Assembly: GCA_002337215.1 (NCBI GenBank)
Contig: DDFO01000009.1
Location: forward strand, 417-15,480
Reading direction: 5' to 3'
Length of the DNA: 15,064 nt
Source: Phycisphaerales bacterium UBA1926
GTDB taxonomy: Bacteria; Planctomycetota; Phycisphaerae; Phycisphaerales; UBA1924
The notes beneath the pieces are model-generated. The model made no database searches. It had not been told where the DNA came from and saw nothing but the letters and a program-made list of their open reading frames with translations. Below, one piece after another: positions 7,457-14,225 of this stretch (within the stretch, counting starts at the first letter, position 1; the number at the start of each line of letters is the position of its first letter). A program made the position numbers and the translations under genes.

Positions 7457-7491
7457 TACCTGGTGCCTGATGTCTTGTACCCAGTGCCTTC
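7457..7491. repeat. Degenerate heptamer repeat (TGCCTGG type), five units
   Basis: Five consecutive 7-bp units: TACCTGG, TGCCTGA, TGTCTTG, TACCCAG, TGCCTTC. They share a T(G/A)CCT-like core. The array fills the space between the SDR terminator and the SDR stop codon. It has the same unit length as the array at 5281 but a different sequence. It does not code for anything recognisable. Confidence 0.55.
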
Positions 7492-7495
7492 CCGC

Positions 7496-8302
7496 TCAGT
7501 TCACCGCCGGCACATGCCCGCCGTCCACACGCAGATTCGCCCCGTTGATGTAATCCGCCAGCGGGCTCGCGATGAACGCCACCGCGTCGGCGATCTCCTC
7601 GGGACGCCCCACCCGCTTTGTCGGCTGGTGCCCGAACGCCGCCTCCGTGATCGGGCGTTCGATTTCCTCAAAACTCCCCTCGAGCCCCATGCCCTTCGCG
7701 AAGTCCGCGAAGAACTGCTCGAGCGCCGGCGTCCGGATCGGCCCTGGGCTCACCGTGTTCGACGTCACGCCCGTCCCCGCCAGCGTCTTCGACAGGCTCA
7801 CCGTCATATTGATGTTCGCCGCCTTCGTCACGTTGTAATCGGGGACGCCCGCGAAAGGGGCCGACCCGACCGCGCTGCCGAGCTGGATGAACCGCCCCCA
7901 GCCGTTCGACTTGACCGACTCGAGCGTCCCGCGGATCACGCGGACCATCGAGATCACGTTCTGGTCGTAGACCTGCGCCCACCGCTCGGGCGTCGCGCTG
8001 TCCCAGTCGCCCGCCTCGAACCCACCGGCGTTGTTGATCACGATGTCGAGACCGCCAAAGGCGCCCAACGCCTGATCAACCACGGCCTGCGCCGAGTCAT
8101 CAGCGCCCAGGTCGCCGACCGCCACAGCGGCCTCGCCCCCCGCGTCGCGGATCTTCTGCGCCACGCCCTCGGCCCGCGCCTTGTTCCGCCCGTGCACGAC
8201 GACCTTTGCACCCTCAGCCGCCAGTCGGGCGGCGATCGCTTCGCCCAGCCCGCTGCTGCTGCCCGTGACCAACGCCCGCTTGCCGTTCAATTGCAGATCC
8301 AT
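7496..8302 (-). CDS. Short-chain dehydrogenase/reductase (SDR) family oxidoreductase
   Basis: A 268-residue classical SDR that would use NAD(P)H to reduce a carbonyl or the reverse. The cofactor-binding TGSSSGLG is at 13-20, a basic HGRN (37-40) after strand 2 suggests NADP(H) preference, and NNAG is at 90-93. The catalytic tetrad N115, S143, Y156, K160 is complete, with the usual 13-residue Ser-Tyr spacing and the YxxxK motif (YNVTK). The PGPIRTP stretch is the normal post-catalytic loop, and the C-terminal RVDGGHVPAVN fits the family end. FabG-like sequence, but the substrate is not evident; being a lone gene beside a repressor argues against a fatty-acid-synthesis role. A strong AGGAGGA lies nine bases before the ATG. 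It diverges from an ArsR-type regulator that probably controls it, and it ends in an intrinsic terminator. Confidence 0.93.
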   Translation of the reverse strand: MDLQLNGKRALVTGSSSGLGEAIAARLAAEGAKVVVHGRNKARAEGVAQKIRDAGGEAAVAVGDLGADDSAQAVVDQALGAFGGLDIVINNAGGFEAGDWDSATPERWAQVYDQNVISMVRVIRGTLESVKSNGWGRFIQLGSAVGSAPFAGVPDYNVTKAANINMTVSLSKTLAGTGVTSNTVSPGPIRTPALEQFFADFAKGMGLEGSFEEIERPITEAAFGHQPTKRVGRPEEIADAVAFIASPLADYINGANLRVDGGHVPAVN

Positions 8303-8310
8303 AGCAGAGA

Positions 8311-8317
8311 TCCTCCT
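8311..8317 (-). promoter_or_regulatory. Shine-Dalgarno of the SDR gene
   Basis: The minus strand reads AGGAGGA, nine bases before the ATG at 8302. It is one of the strongest ribosome binding sites in the window, in contrast to the genes that have none. Confidence 0.85.
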
Positions 8318-8393
8318 GTACGTTGCCGATTCAACCTGTCCGCCGCGGGCAGGCCGAGGACAAACGCGAGAGGCTCTGGTCGTATTCTCCTAT

Positions 8394-8413
8394 AGTTCAA
8401 TTATTTTTGAACT
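8394..8413. promoter_or_regulatory. Inverted repeat, probable ArsR-type operator
   Basis: AGTTCAA-N6-TTGAACT, a perfect 7-bp dyad in an AT-rich island between the divergent SDR and arsR-type genes. ArsR-family dimers bind dyads of this size. The right arm TTGAAC doubles as a possible -35 for the regulator gene. Confidence 0.65.
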
Positions 8414-8435
8414 TTTGGTATTCCAAGACAATCAT
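8407..8435 (+). promoter_or_regulatory. Possible promoter of the ArsR-type regulator gene
   Basis: TTGAAC (8407-8412) and AATCAT (8430-8435) are spaced 17 bases apart, each matching four of six consensus bases. An alternative is the extended -10 TGATACGGT at 8462-8470, which would give a leader of about 15 bases. Both are weak matches; the AT-rich setting supports a promoter somewhere here. The minus-strand promoter for the SDR gene must lie in the same island, but I cannot fix its boxes. Confidence 0.35.
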
Positions 8436-8467
8436 CCCCCTCCGAGCAACAAAACCGCCGATGATAC

Positions 8468-8485
8468 GGTTCAGCCTCTCGAACC
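8468..8485. promoter_or_regulatory. Second inverted repeat upstream of the regulator start
   Basis: GGTTC-N8-GAACC ends six bases before the regulator ATG and overlaps the alternative -10 TACGGT. It shares the GTTC...GAAC half-sites with the dyad at 8394 but with an 8-base instead of a 10-base gap. It could be a second operator for autorepression, or an mRNA hairpin next to the start codon. Confidence 0.45.
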
Positions 8486-8491
8486 AACGCC

Positions 8492-8797
8492 ATGGCAACC
8501 ATCCATCACCCCGACATCGACTCCGTCCCCCTCTCGGCCCTGCTCGCCGCACTCAGCGATCCCACGCGCCTCGAGATCGTCGGCAAACTCGCCGCCGGCC
8601 CCTGCTCCTGCGCCGAGATGGACATCGACGCCAGCAAGTCCGCACTCAGCCACCACGTCAAGGTGCTCCGCCAGGCCGGCGTGATCCACCAGCGGGCCGA
8701 GGGCACGATGCGTATCACGACCATCCGCCGTAATGAACTCGATGCACGGTTTCCGGGCCTGCTCGACTCGGTGCTCAACGCGACCGGGCCAAAGTAA
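8492..8797 (+). CDS. ArsR/SmtB-family winged-helix transcriptional regulator
   Basis: A 101-residue HTH protein. The order is typical: ALSDPTRLEIVGKLAAG (helices 1-2, about 20-36), then the recognition helix in SKSALSHHVKVLRQAGVI (48-65), then the beta wing (RAEGTMRITTIRR). Such proteins are dimeric repressors released by a metal or other signal. C38 and C40 (CSC) lie near the place of the CVC metal site of ArsR, but without further cysteines or the alpha-5 His/Asp set this is not proof of metal sensing. No Shine-Dalgarno is present. The gene diverges from an SDR gene across 189 bases that hold two GTTC...GAAC dyads, so control of the SDR gene and itself is the simplest reading. It converges on astB with 18 bases between the stops. 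Confidence 0.92.
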   Translation: MATIHHPDIDSVPLSALLAALSDPTRLEIVGKLAAGPCSCAEMDIDASKSALSHHVKVLRQAGVIHQRAEGTMRITTIRRNELDARFPGLLDSVLNATGPK

Positions 8798-8815
8798 GCC
8801 TGCACTCTGTCCGCG

Positions 8816-10216
8816 CTACCGCTGGAACGGGTACACCGCCCCGAGCCGCATGATCTTCGTGAGCGCATCGAGCGCGTCCCGCGATTCACGCAGCAGCGCC
8901 GGATCCGCCAACTCACTGGGCGACAGCGTCTCGCGGTAGTGCATCTCCACCCATGTGACCAACTCGCCGTACAGCGCGTCGTCTAGTTTCGTGCGCGCGC
9001 CCAGCACCGCCCGCTCCGCGTCGGTCATCACGACCCGCAGCCTCAGGCAGGCGGGCCCGCCACCGTTCCGCATCGACTCGCGCACATCGACAAACAGCGC
9101 CCCGCCCATCTGGGGCACCTCATCGAGCAACCGGTCCACGCACGCACGCGAGTACGGGTTCTCCTCGACCTCAACCGGCGCGATCAGCACCATCCGCCCC
9201 CGCCCGTCCGGGTCGGACTCGGCCGTCTCCGGCAGCGTCACCAACTGCGAATTGAACAGGTATGTCCCCACCGCGTCGTCGATGCTCAACTCATCGGCCG
9301 ACACCGAGAAGACCGTCGGCTCCACGCCGCACCGCACACGAACCGCCTCGCCGATCCGCTCCAACGCCCCGGTGTTCCCCCCGCCCGACGAGCCTCGACC
9401 ATCCCCGTACGCGAGCTCGTGCACCAGCAGCACGTCCTCGTTGCCCACGCTGATCACGTCGTTGTGGAACACGCCCGAGTCGATCGCATCGGGGTTCTGC
9501 CGCACATAGACCGCGTGCTCGGCGACACCGTGCAACCTGGCGACCGCGACGCTCGCCTCCTCGCCCTGACGCGCCGGGTGCTTGTGGATCCCGCAATCGA
9601 GGTCGCACCCCGCGCCCGCGGGCCGCCCGTAGCAGAACAACTCGACGCCCGGCTCGCCGTGCCGCGCGCACAGCCGCGTGTGGTTGGCCGCGCCCTCATC
9701 GAACAACCTGGGTGTCGCGAGCAAGGGTTCGTGAACCGCGAAGCGGTGCTCATCCGCGAAGATCGTTCGCAGGACGTCCCGCGTCTGCACCGCCTCGATC
9801 GCCCGATGCCGGTTAAACGCGAGGTTCGCGGGCGTCAGGTGCAGCCGGCCGTCCGTCGTGTCCGCCGAAGGCGAGACCGTCGCCGCGTTCGCTGCCCACA
9901 TCGCGCTCGCGCTGCACGCCGCCGCGAGCGCATCGGGCGTGTCCTTCCCGGCCTGTTCCATCACCTCCGCGTCGGTCCCCGAGAACCCGATCCGCCGCAG
10001 CGAGTCGGTATCGGGCCGTGCGAGCGGGGGCAGCACGTGCTGCACCAGCCCCATATCCGCGAGTTTCTTCGCCTTCGCGAGCCCTTGGAGCGCCGCCTTC
10101 CGAGGGCTCGAGACCGCCCCCGCGTTCTTGGCGCTCGCGATGTTCCCGGGGCTCAGCCCCGCGTAGTTGTGCGTGGGGCCCACGATCCCATCGAAATTTA
10201 CTTCAAGCGTCGGCAT
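8816..10216 (-). CDS. astB: N-succinylarginine dihydrolase
   Basis: A 466-residue enzyme that hydrolyses N2-succinylarginine to succinylornithine, CO2 and ammonia, step two of the arginine succinyltransferase (AST) pathway. It follows the family from end to end: EVNFDGIVGPTHNYAGLS at the start, WAANAATVSPSADT, DEGAANHTRL with catalytic E174, GVFHNDVI with H251, MRNGGGPACLRLRVV with nucleophile C390, and GAVYPFQR at the C-terminus. Length is close to the 447 residues of E. coli AstB. The extra residues are in a glycine-rich loop around 272-284 and a cysteine-rich segment at 204-208. None of astA, astC, astD or astE is in the window. The gene follows the zinc-ribbon gene after 38 bases, and that gene overlaps ilvE, so one transcript is possible. 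A TAGACT box five bases before the ATG may give a separate leaderless start. Confidence 0.95.
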   Translation of the reverse strand: MPTLEVNFDGIVGPTHNYAGLSPGNIASAKNAGAVSSPRKAALQGLAKAKKLADMGLVQHVLPPLARPDTDSLRRIGFSGTDAEVMEQAGKDTPDALAAACSASAMWAANAATVSPSADTTDGRLHLTPANLAFNRHRAIEAVQTRDVLRTIFADEHRFAVHEPLLATPRLFDEGAANHTRLCARHGEPGVELFCYGRPAGAGCDLDCGIHKHPARQGEEASVAVARLHGVAEHAVYVRQNPDAIDSGVFHNDVISVGNEDVLLVHELAYGDGRGSSGGGNTGALERIGEAVRVRCGVEPTVFSVSADELSIDDAVGTYLFNSQLVTLPETAESDPDGRGRMVLIAPVEVEENPYSRACVDRLLDEVPQMGGALFVDVRESMRNGGGPACLRLRVVMTDAERAVLGARTKLDDALYGELVTWVEMHYRETLSPSELADPALLRESRDALDALTKIMRLGAVYPFQR

Positions 10217-10221
10217 CGGGA

Positions 10222-10227
10222 AGTCTA
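10222..10227 (-). promoter_or_regulatory. TANNNT -10-like box upstream of astB
   Basis: The minus strand reads TAGACT, five bases before the astB ATG, with no Shine-Dalgarno between. The spacing is slightly short for a leaderless promoter, and the box lies in the 38-base gap after the zinc-ribbon gene, so it would be an internal operon promoter. Weaker than the other examples. Confidence 0.35.
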
Positions 10228-10254
10228 TTCAATCCGCCCCGGTACAACGGCGCG

Positions 10255-10785
10255 TCAGACGTGCCGCGACTGCGCCAGCCGTTTCGGTTCGTTGTCGGTG
10301 CCGCACTCAGGACAGACCCATGACGCCAGCCCAACGAGCGAGTAGCCGCACCGCCCGCACCCGTTTCCCGTCATCCTCGGCCAGCCGATCGGGTGCTTGA
10401 ACGACGCCCGCACCGCGCCGGCCAGGTACACGACAATTGTCCCGGGAACCGCCGCGAAGGTGTAAACCTCGGTCAGATACCGGTCGTACCCGAGCCAGAG
10501 GCACAGCCACGCCGCGAGCACAGTCGCCCCGGCGAACACCATCGACCAGATCACCATCAGACCAAACGCACGACCGAGCTCACGCCGCAACAACAGCGGA
10601 ACGACAACGACGCTCACCGCAACACCCACAACAAACCCGACCCCGGCACCGACGATCGTCCCGAACAGCGGGACGACCGTCCCGGATATCGCGCCCGGGG
10701 CCATCCCGGCCGCACCGGAAAGCAGCGTGATCGCGAAGCACCGACGGGTGATCGCCCAGCCGTCCGCGTCCGGCGCTGCGCTCAT
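10255..10785 (-). CDS. Membrane protein with C-terminal planctomycete-type zinc ribbon
   Basis: A 176-residue protein with about four hydrophobic helices (near residues 16-38, 40-65, 75-97 and 106-125), followed by a soluble tail with a four-cysteine zinc ribbon. The ribbon reads CGRCGYSLVGL...CPECG with C143, C146, C158 and C161. This CxxCGY(D/S)LxGL...CPECG signature is abundant in planctomycete membrane proteins; its role is unknown to me. The first helices are rich in glycine and small residues (GTIVGAGVGFVVGVAVSVVV), giving a glycine-zipper look. The start ATG overlaps the ilvE stop as ATGA, so translation is probably coupled, and astB follows after 38 bases. Membership in an amino-acid-metabolism transcript does not by itself indicate function; a small metal-stabilised membrane adaptor is a guess. 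Confidence 0.82.
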   Translation of the reverse strand: MSAAPDADGWAITRRCFAITLLSGAAGMAPGAISGTVVPLFGTIVGAGVGFVVGVAVSVVVVPLLLRRELGRAFGLMVIWSMVFAGATVLAAWLCLWLGYDRYLTEVYTFAAVPGTIVVYLAGAVRASFKHPIGWPRMTGNGCGRCGYSLVGLASWVCPECGTDNEPKRLAQSRHV

Positions 10786-11819
10786 TCCTCGGGCACGTCG
10801 TCCGACGTCACGATCTCGCGGAACTTCGTCCGCAGCTCGCGCGTGATCGGGCCCTCGGCCTTCACCGCCCCATTGCTCCCGATCACGTGCTCCGTGTCGT
10901 CGGCGTGCGCGCCGGATTCACCCTGCGTGATCACGCCGGTCACCGCGATCATCTCCGCGGCCGACCCGGTCAGGAAGACCTCGTCCGCCGCGAGCACGTC
11001 CTCGATCCGCATCATCTTCTCTTCGACCCGGTACCCGCACGCCGGCGCGACAGTGCCCATCACGAACTCACGCGTGATGCCTTCGAGAATGCCCGCATCG
11101 CTGGGCGGCGTGAAGATCGCGCCGTCCTTGACAACAAAGATGTTGTCGCCGGTGCACTCGCTCACGAAGCCGTCGAGGTTGAGCATGATCGCCTCGAGCA
11201 ACCCCCGCTCGATCGCCTCGGTCTTCGCGAGGATGTTGTTGAGGTAGTTCAGGCTCTTGACCCGCGGATCGAGGCACTCGATCGGCACGCGGGGCCGCTT
11301 CGCGACCACCACCGTCATGCCCTGCTCGTACATCTCGGGGGGGTACAACGCGATCTGATCGGCGATGCAGACAACCCCGGGCGTCGGGCACGACCTGGGG
11401 TTCAGCCCCAGCGAGCCCACGCCGCGCGTCACGATCAGGCGGATGTAGCCGTCCACGATCTCGTTCGCTTCGATGCAACGCCGCTGGATCTTGACCATCT
11501 CCTCTTTGGAGATCGGGATCTCCATCTGGATCGCCTTGGCGCACTTCCAGAGGCGATCCATGTGCTGCTTGCTCTTGAAGATCTTCCCGTTGTAGACGCG
11601 GATGCCCTCGAACACCCCGTCGCCGTAGAGCAGACCGTGGTCGTAGACGCTGATCTTCGCGTCGTTCTTGCTCTTCATCTCGCCGTTGACGTAGATGATC
11701 GGGCGCTGAAGCGACGGATCGATCAGCATGGGCTCATCGATCGGGGCCTCCGACCCGGAAACGCTCGACGCTGCGGAGGGTCGCAGGGGGCTCTTGATCT
11801 CAGAAGCGGCCTGGGTCAT
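10782..11819 (-). CDS. ilvE: Branched-chain amino acid aminotransferase
   Basis: A 345-residue fold-type IV PLP enzyme that transfers the amino group between glutamate and the keto acids of Leu, Ile and Val in the cytoplasm. Motifs: YVNGEM and ISVYDHGLLYGDGVFEGIR near the N-terminus, the PLP lysine K188 in VKSLNYLNNILAK, and the cofactor segment SECTGDNIF, with E221 in the place of the conserved glutamate. The KSLNYLNN form resembles archaeal-type and many non-enteric IlvE proteins. I chose the start at 11819 over the in-frame ATG at 11840 because AAGGAGGA sits between them at normal spacing from 11819. Even so, there is an extra 35 or so residues of low complexity before the core. The stop overlaps the next gene (ATGA). 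A D-amino-acid or ADC-lyase function is less likely given the EGIR and KSLNYLNN motifs. Confidence 0.94.
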   Translation of the reverse strand: MTQAASEIKSPLRPSAASSVSGSEAPIDEPMLIDPSLQRPIIYVNGEMKSKNDAKISVYDHGLLYGDGVFEGIRVYNGKIFKSKQHMDRLWKCAKAIQMEIPISKEEMVKIQRRCIEANEIVDGYIRLIVTRGVGSLGLNPRSCPTPGVVCIADQIALYPPEMYEQGMTVVVAKRPRVPIECLDPRVKSLNYLNNILAKTEAIERGLLEAIMLNLDGFVSECTGDNIFVVKDGAIFTPPSDAGILEGITREFVMGTVAPACGYRVEEKMMRIEDVLAADEVFLTGSAAEMIAVTGVITQGESGAHADDTEHVIGSNGAVKAEGPITRELRTKFREIVTSDDVPEE

Positions 11820-11823
11820 CGCG

Positions 11824-11831
11824 TCCTCCTT
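11824..11831 (-). promoter_or_regulatory. Shine-Dalgarno that fixes the ilvE start
   Basis: The minus strand reads AAGGAGGA, ending four bases before the ATG at 11819. It lies inside the reading frame that would begin at 11840, so it argues for the shorter protein. Confidence 0.8.
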
Positions 11832-11949
11832 GTGACTCATGGACTATCTCCGCCGGCCGATCCGGCCTTGGCATCGGCGCTGTACGAGGTAAGACCCTAG
11901 GTCGTTCGACCCGGATTGGCCACCACTTGAACCAGTCGATTCCAAACAG

Positions 11950-11978
11950 AATACAATCAAATCGGCAAAACATATCAA
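11950..11978 (-). promoter_or_regulatory. Probable sigma70-type promoter of ilvE
   Basis: On the minus strand TTGATA (complement of 11973-11978; five of six consensus bases) and TGTATT (11950-11955; four of six) are separated by 17 bases. They lie in an AT-rich stretch (about 11938-11995) that stands out from the GC-rich surroundings. Transcription would begin near 11943, giving a leader of roughly 120 bases. The leader holds two 5-bp dyads (GGTCG/CGACC and GGCCG/CGGCC) but no clear T-box, leader peptide or attenuator. Confidence 0.55.
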
Positions 11979-12006
11979 TGAATACCGAACAAACAGGCTC
12001 TCTCGG

Positions 12007-12033
12007 GGTACGGAAGCGGGTCAGGCCCGTACC
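12007..12033 (-). terminator. Hairpin across the pheT stop codon
   Basis: GGTACGG (12007-12013) pairs with CCGTACC (12027-12033) in a 7-bp stem whose 13-base loop includes the pheT stop codon. There is no T-run after it on the minus strand, so its role as a terminator is doubtful. It might instead act on the mRNA end. Confidence 0.3.
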
Positions 12034-14153
12034 TCGGCACCCAGAGAATTCTTCGCCTGTAGTACGACAGTTTCGACCTGCGGGTCAACTTCTTCGTGCC
12101 GCAGCGTCCGATCACCATCGCGGAACCGCAGACGAAGCGTGACCGACTTCTTACCGCCGCCGATCTGCTCGCCCCGGAAGACCCCAACGTATGAGCACGC
12201 CTCGAGCCGATCGAGCCCGAGCCCGCCCACCATCGACGCGATCGCCGACCACCGCGTGCCCTCCGCAACGATCAGCGACAGGTCCCTGTCGATGTGCGGG
12301 AACGAAGGCAGCGGGTGCGCGAGGCTCCTGGGCGGGTACGCCGAGACGAGTCCGTCCATGTTCAGTTCCGCCGCGATCACCGGTGTCTCGAGGCCGAACG
12401 TTTTCTGGGCGTCCGCCGAGACCAGCCCAAACAGGCCGAGCATGACGCGCTCGCCCGCCGCGGGCACGACCCACACCGATCCCGTCGCAGACGGGTCCCA
12501 CGCCGGGCTCGGGATCTTGTCGGCCGCCACAGGCTCGATCTCGACCGCGGCTTCCGATCCGTGCATCGCGCGCACGGCCGCGTCGATCACGCCCCGCATC
12601 GCCCGCAGCCCCGCCTGCCGGTCGTTGAATTTCCGCTTCACCGAGTCCGCCGAGCCGGGCACGTCCATCAGCAGGCTGAGGTTCCGGTTCTCGACACTCT
12701 CGGGGGGCACATCCGCGGGCGATGACGTGCCGCGCGGCATCTGGCCGAAACACGCCGAGATCTCGAACAGGCGCACATCCCCGGGCGCGGCCGACCGCGC
12801 CGCCTGGTTCGCGTGCCGGCACGCGAGCAGCCCCGTCAGCGCGCTGGGCCGGAGCACAGGCTCCTCAGGACGTCGCGCCTCATCCACCGCCGCGAGTTCC
12901 ATCCCCGCCGGCAGAAACTGCTCCGCTCGCTTCGGAGAGGCGAACGAGAACGTCACCGTCTCGTCGAACCCGAACCCCGTCAGCACGCGCCCGAGTTCCC
13001 GCACCGCGAGCCGATCCGCCTGAGGCGGCGCCACCGCAACACTCAGTTTCCCATCGCTCGGGATCGCGTCGTACCCCTTGATCCGCGCGACCTCCTCGAT
13101 CAGGTCGATCTCTCGCGGCAGGTCCCTGGACCGGTGCGGCGGGATCTCGCACGTCAACTCGTCCTCGCCGGCCTGTTCGACCCCGATCTCAACCGCACGC
13201 AGCATCGCGATGATGTCGCCCGCGGGCACCGTGATCCCGAGAATCCGCTCCACCCGCGAAGGCCGGAGCGTGACAAGTTGCGGTTCCGGAAACGGTTTTC
13301 CCTCGCTCAGCACGCCCTCCGCGAGTGTCCCACCCGTCAGTTCAACGAGCAGCGCGACAGCCCGCTCAGCGGCGTCCTCGATCGTGCGCGCATCAATGCC
13401 GCGCTGGAACCGGAACCCCGCGTCGGTGTTGATCGCCAGCCGACGCGCCTGCGTGCGCACGGTGACGGGGTCCCACGTCGCCATCTCGAAGACGATGTCG
13501 GTCGTCGAGCCGCTCACCTCGCTGTCCGCCCCGCCCATCACACCCGCGAGCGACTGCGCTCGCTCGGCGTCGGCCACGACCAGATCCGCGGCCTTCAGCG
13601 TGCGCACTTTCCCGTCCAGTGTCGTCAGCGTCTCGCCGTCGTCGGCGTGCCGCACGACCAGCGCGTTCCCCGCGAGCTTCGCCCGGTCGAACACGTGGCA
13701 GGGGTTCCCGAATTCGTGGGTAATGAAGTTGGTGACATCCACCGCGTTGTTGATCGACCGCTGCCCGATCGACTCGAGCCGCTCGACCAGCCACGCCGGG
13801 CTCGGGCCGACGCTGCACCCCGTGATCACCCGGGCCGTGAACAGCGGGCGCCCCTCGGGTTCGCGGTTCTCAAGGCTCAGCAGATCGCCGACCGAGCCGA
13901 CCGGCTTCACCGATCCGGGTTCGGGGTACTTCAGCGTGCGCCCCGACAGCGCCGCCACTTCCCGCGCGCACCCGATATGGCTCAGACAATCGGGGCGATT
14001 GCTCGTCACCTCGACATCCAGAAGGACATCGCCCCCGTCGAGCGCTGTGTGCTCCTCGATCGGCAGACCCGCCTGGGTCAGCAGATCGTCGGCCTCCCGG
14101 GCGGAGACGGCGGGCTCGAGATACGCATTCAACCACTTCAGACTGATATCCAT
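12021..14153 (-). CDS. pheT: Phenylalanine-tRNA ligase subunit beta, lacking the B2 tRNA-binding domain
   Basis: A 710-residue beta subunit of the tetrameric enzyme that charges tRNA-Phe. It begins MDISLKWLNAYLEP. The B3/B4 editing region spans about 105-275 (SINNAVDVTNFITHEFGNPCHVFD, the ALVVRHADDGE segment, FEMATWDPVTVRTQARRL). B5 is about 293-365 (EIPPHRSRDLPREIDLIEEVARIKGYD), a catalytic-like domain follows, and the FDX-ACB domain is near 618-709 (HPLPSFPHIDRDLSLIV). Most bacterial PheT proteins have about 790 residues, because an OB-fold EMAPII-like domain (B2) of some 110 residues interrupts B1. Here AGLPIEEHTALDGGDVLLDV passes straight into SNRPDCLSHIGCAREVAALSG, so B2 is cleanly absent. 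The ATG at 14153 is preferred to a GTG at 14174 because family members begin M(D/K)xSxxWL. pheS is not adjacent. Confidence 0.96.
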   Translation of the reverse strand: MDISLKWLNAYLEPAVSAREADDLLTQAGLPIEEHTALDGGDVLLDVEVTSNRPDCLSHIGCAREVAALSGRTLKYPEPGSVKPVGSVGDLLSLENREPEGRPLFTARVITGCSVGPSPAWLVERLESIGQRSINNAVDVTNFITHEFGNPCHVFDRAKLAGNALVVRHADDGETLTTLDGKVRTLKAADLVVADAERAQSLAGVMGGADSEVSGSTTDIVFEMATWDPVTVRTQARRLAINTDAGFRFQRGIDARTIEDAAERAVALLVELTGGTLAEGVLSEGKPFPEPQLVTLRPSRVERILGITVPAGDIIAMLRAVEIGVEQAGEDELTCEIPPHRSRDLPREIDLIEEVARIKGYDAIPSDGKLSVAVAPPQADRLAVRELGRVLTGFGFDETVTFSFASPKRAEQFLPAGMELAAVDEARRPEEPVLRPSALTGLLACRHANQAARSAAPGDVRLFEISACFGQMPRGTSSPADVPPESVENRNLSLLMDVPGSADSVKRKFNDRQAGLRAMRGVIDAAVRAMHGSEAAVEIEPVAADKIPSPAWDPSATGSVWVVPAAGERVMLGLFGLVSADAQKTFGLETPVIAAELNMDGLVSAYPPRSLAHPLPSFPHIDRDLSLIVAEGTRWSAIASMVGGLGLDRLEACSYVGVFRGEQIGGGKKSVTLRLRFRDGDRTLRHEEVDPQVETVVLQAKNSLGAEVRA

Positions 14154-14161
14154 AAGGCCCA

Positions 14162-14167
14162 AGAATA
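14162..14167 (-). promoter_or_regulatory. TANNNT -10-like box upstream of pheT
   Basis: The minus strand reads TATTCT, eight bases before the pheT ATG at 14153, with no Shine-Dalgarno between. If used, the transcript would be leaderless or nearly so. This would also exclude the in-frame GTG at 14174 as start. Confidence 0.45.
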
Positions 14168-14212
14168 GCGCCACCCGCCACCCGGGACCGACAGCGGGGC
14201 CGCGCCCACCGG

Positions 14213-14218
14213 TACACT
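14213..14218 (+). promoter_or_regulatory. TANNNT -10-like box for a leaderless lipoprotein transcript
   Basis: TACACT lies seven bases before the ATG at 14226, with no purine-rich ribosome binding site between. A CCGACA at 14188-14193 could be a poor -35 (19-base spacer). Same layout as at 324 and 5321. Confidence 0.48.
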
Positions 14219-14225
14219 CCGACCC

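Noticed and set aside
7463..8395. A 310-codon plus-strand open frame opposite the SDR gene
   Set aside because: Arg/His/Pro/Leu-rich shadow; the minus strand has a complete SDR tetrad, a strong ribosome binding site and a terminator.
9419..10345. A plus-strand open frame opposite astB
   Set aside because: Arg-rich with no recognisable domain; astB on the other strand matches its family from end to end.
11820..11840. The upstream in-frame ATG of ilvE at 11840
   Set aside because: A strong AAGGAGGA lies between 11840 and 11819 at normal spacing from the latter.
11832..11943. T-box or leader-peptide attenuator before ilvE
   Set aside because: No run of branched-chain codons after a start, no T-box core sequence and no terminator-antiterminator pair; only short dyads.
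14154..14174. GTG start for pheT at 14174
   Set aside because: Family proteins begin M(D/K)xSxxWL, which fits the ATG at 14153; a possible -10 box lies within the extension.
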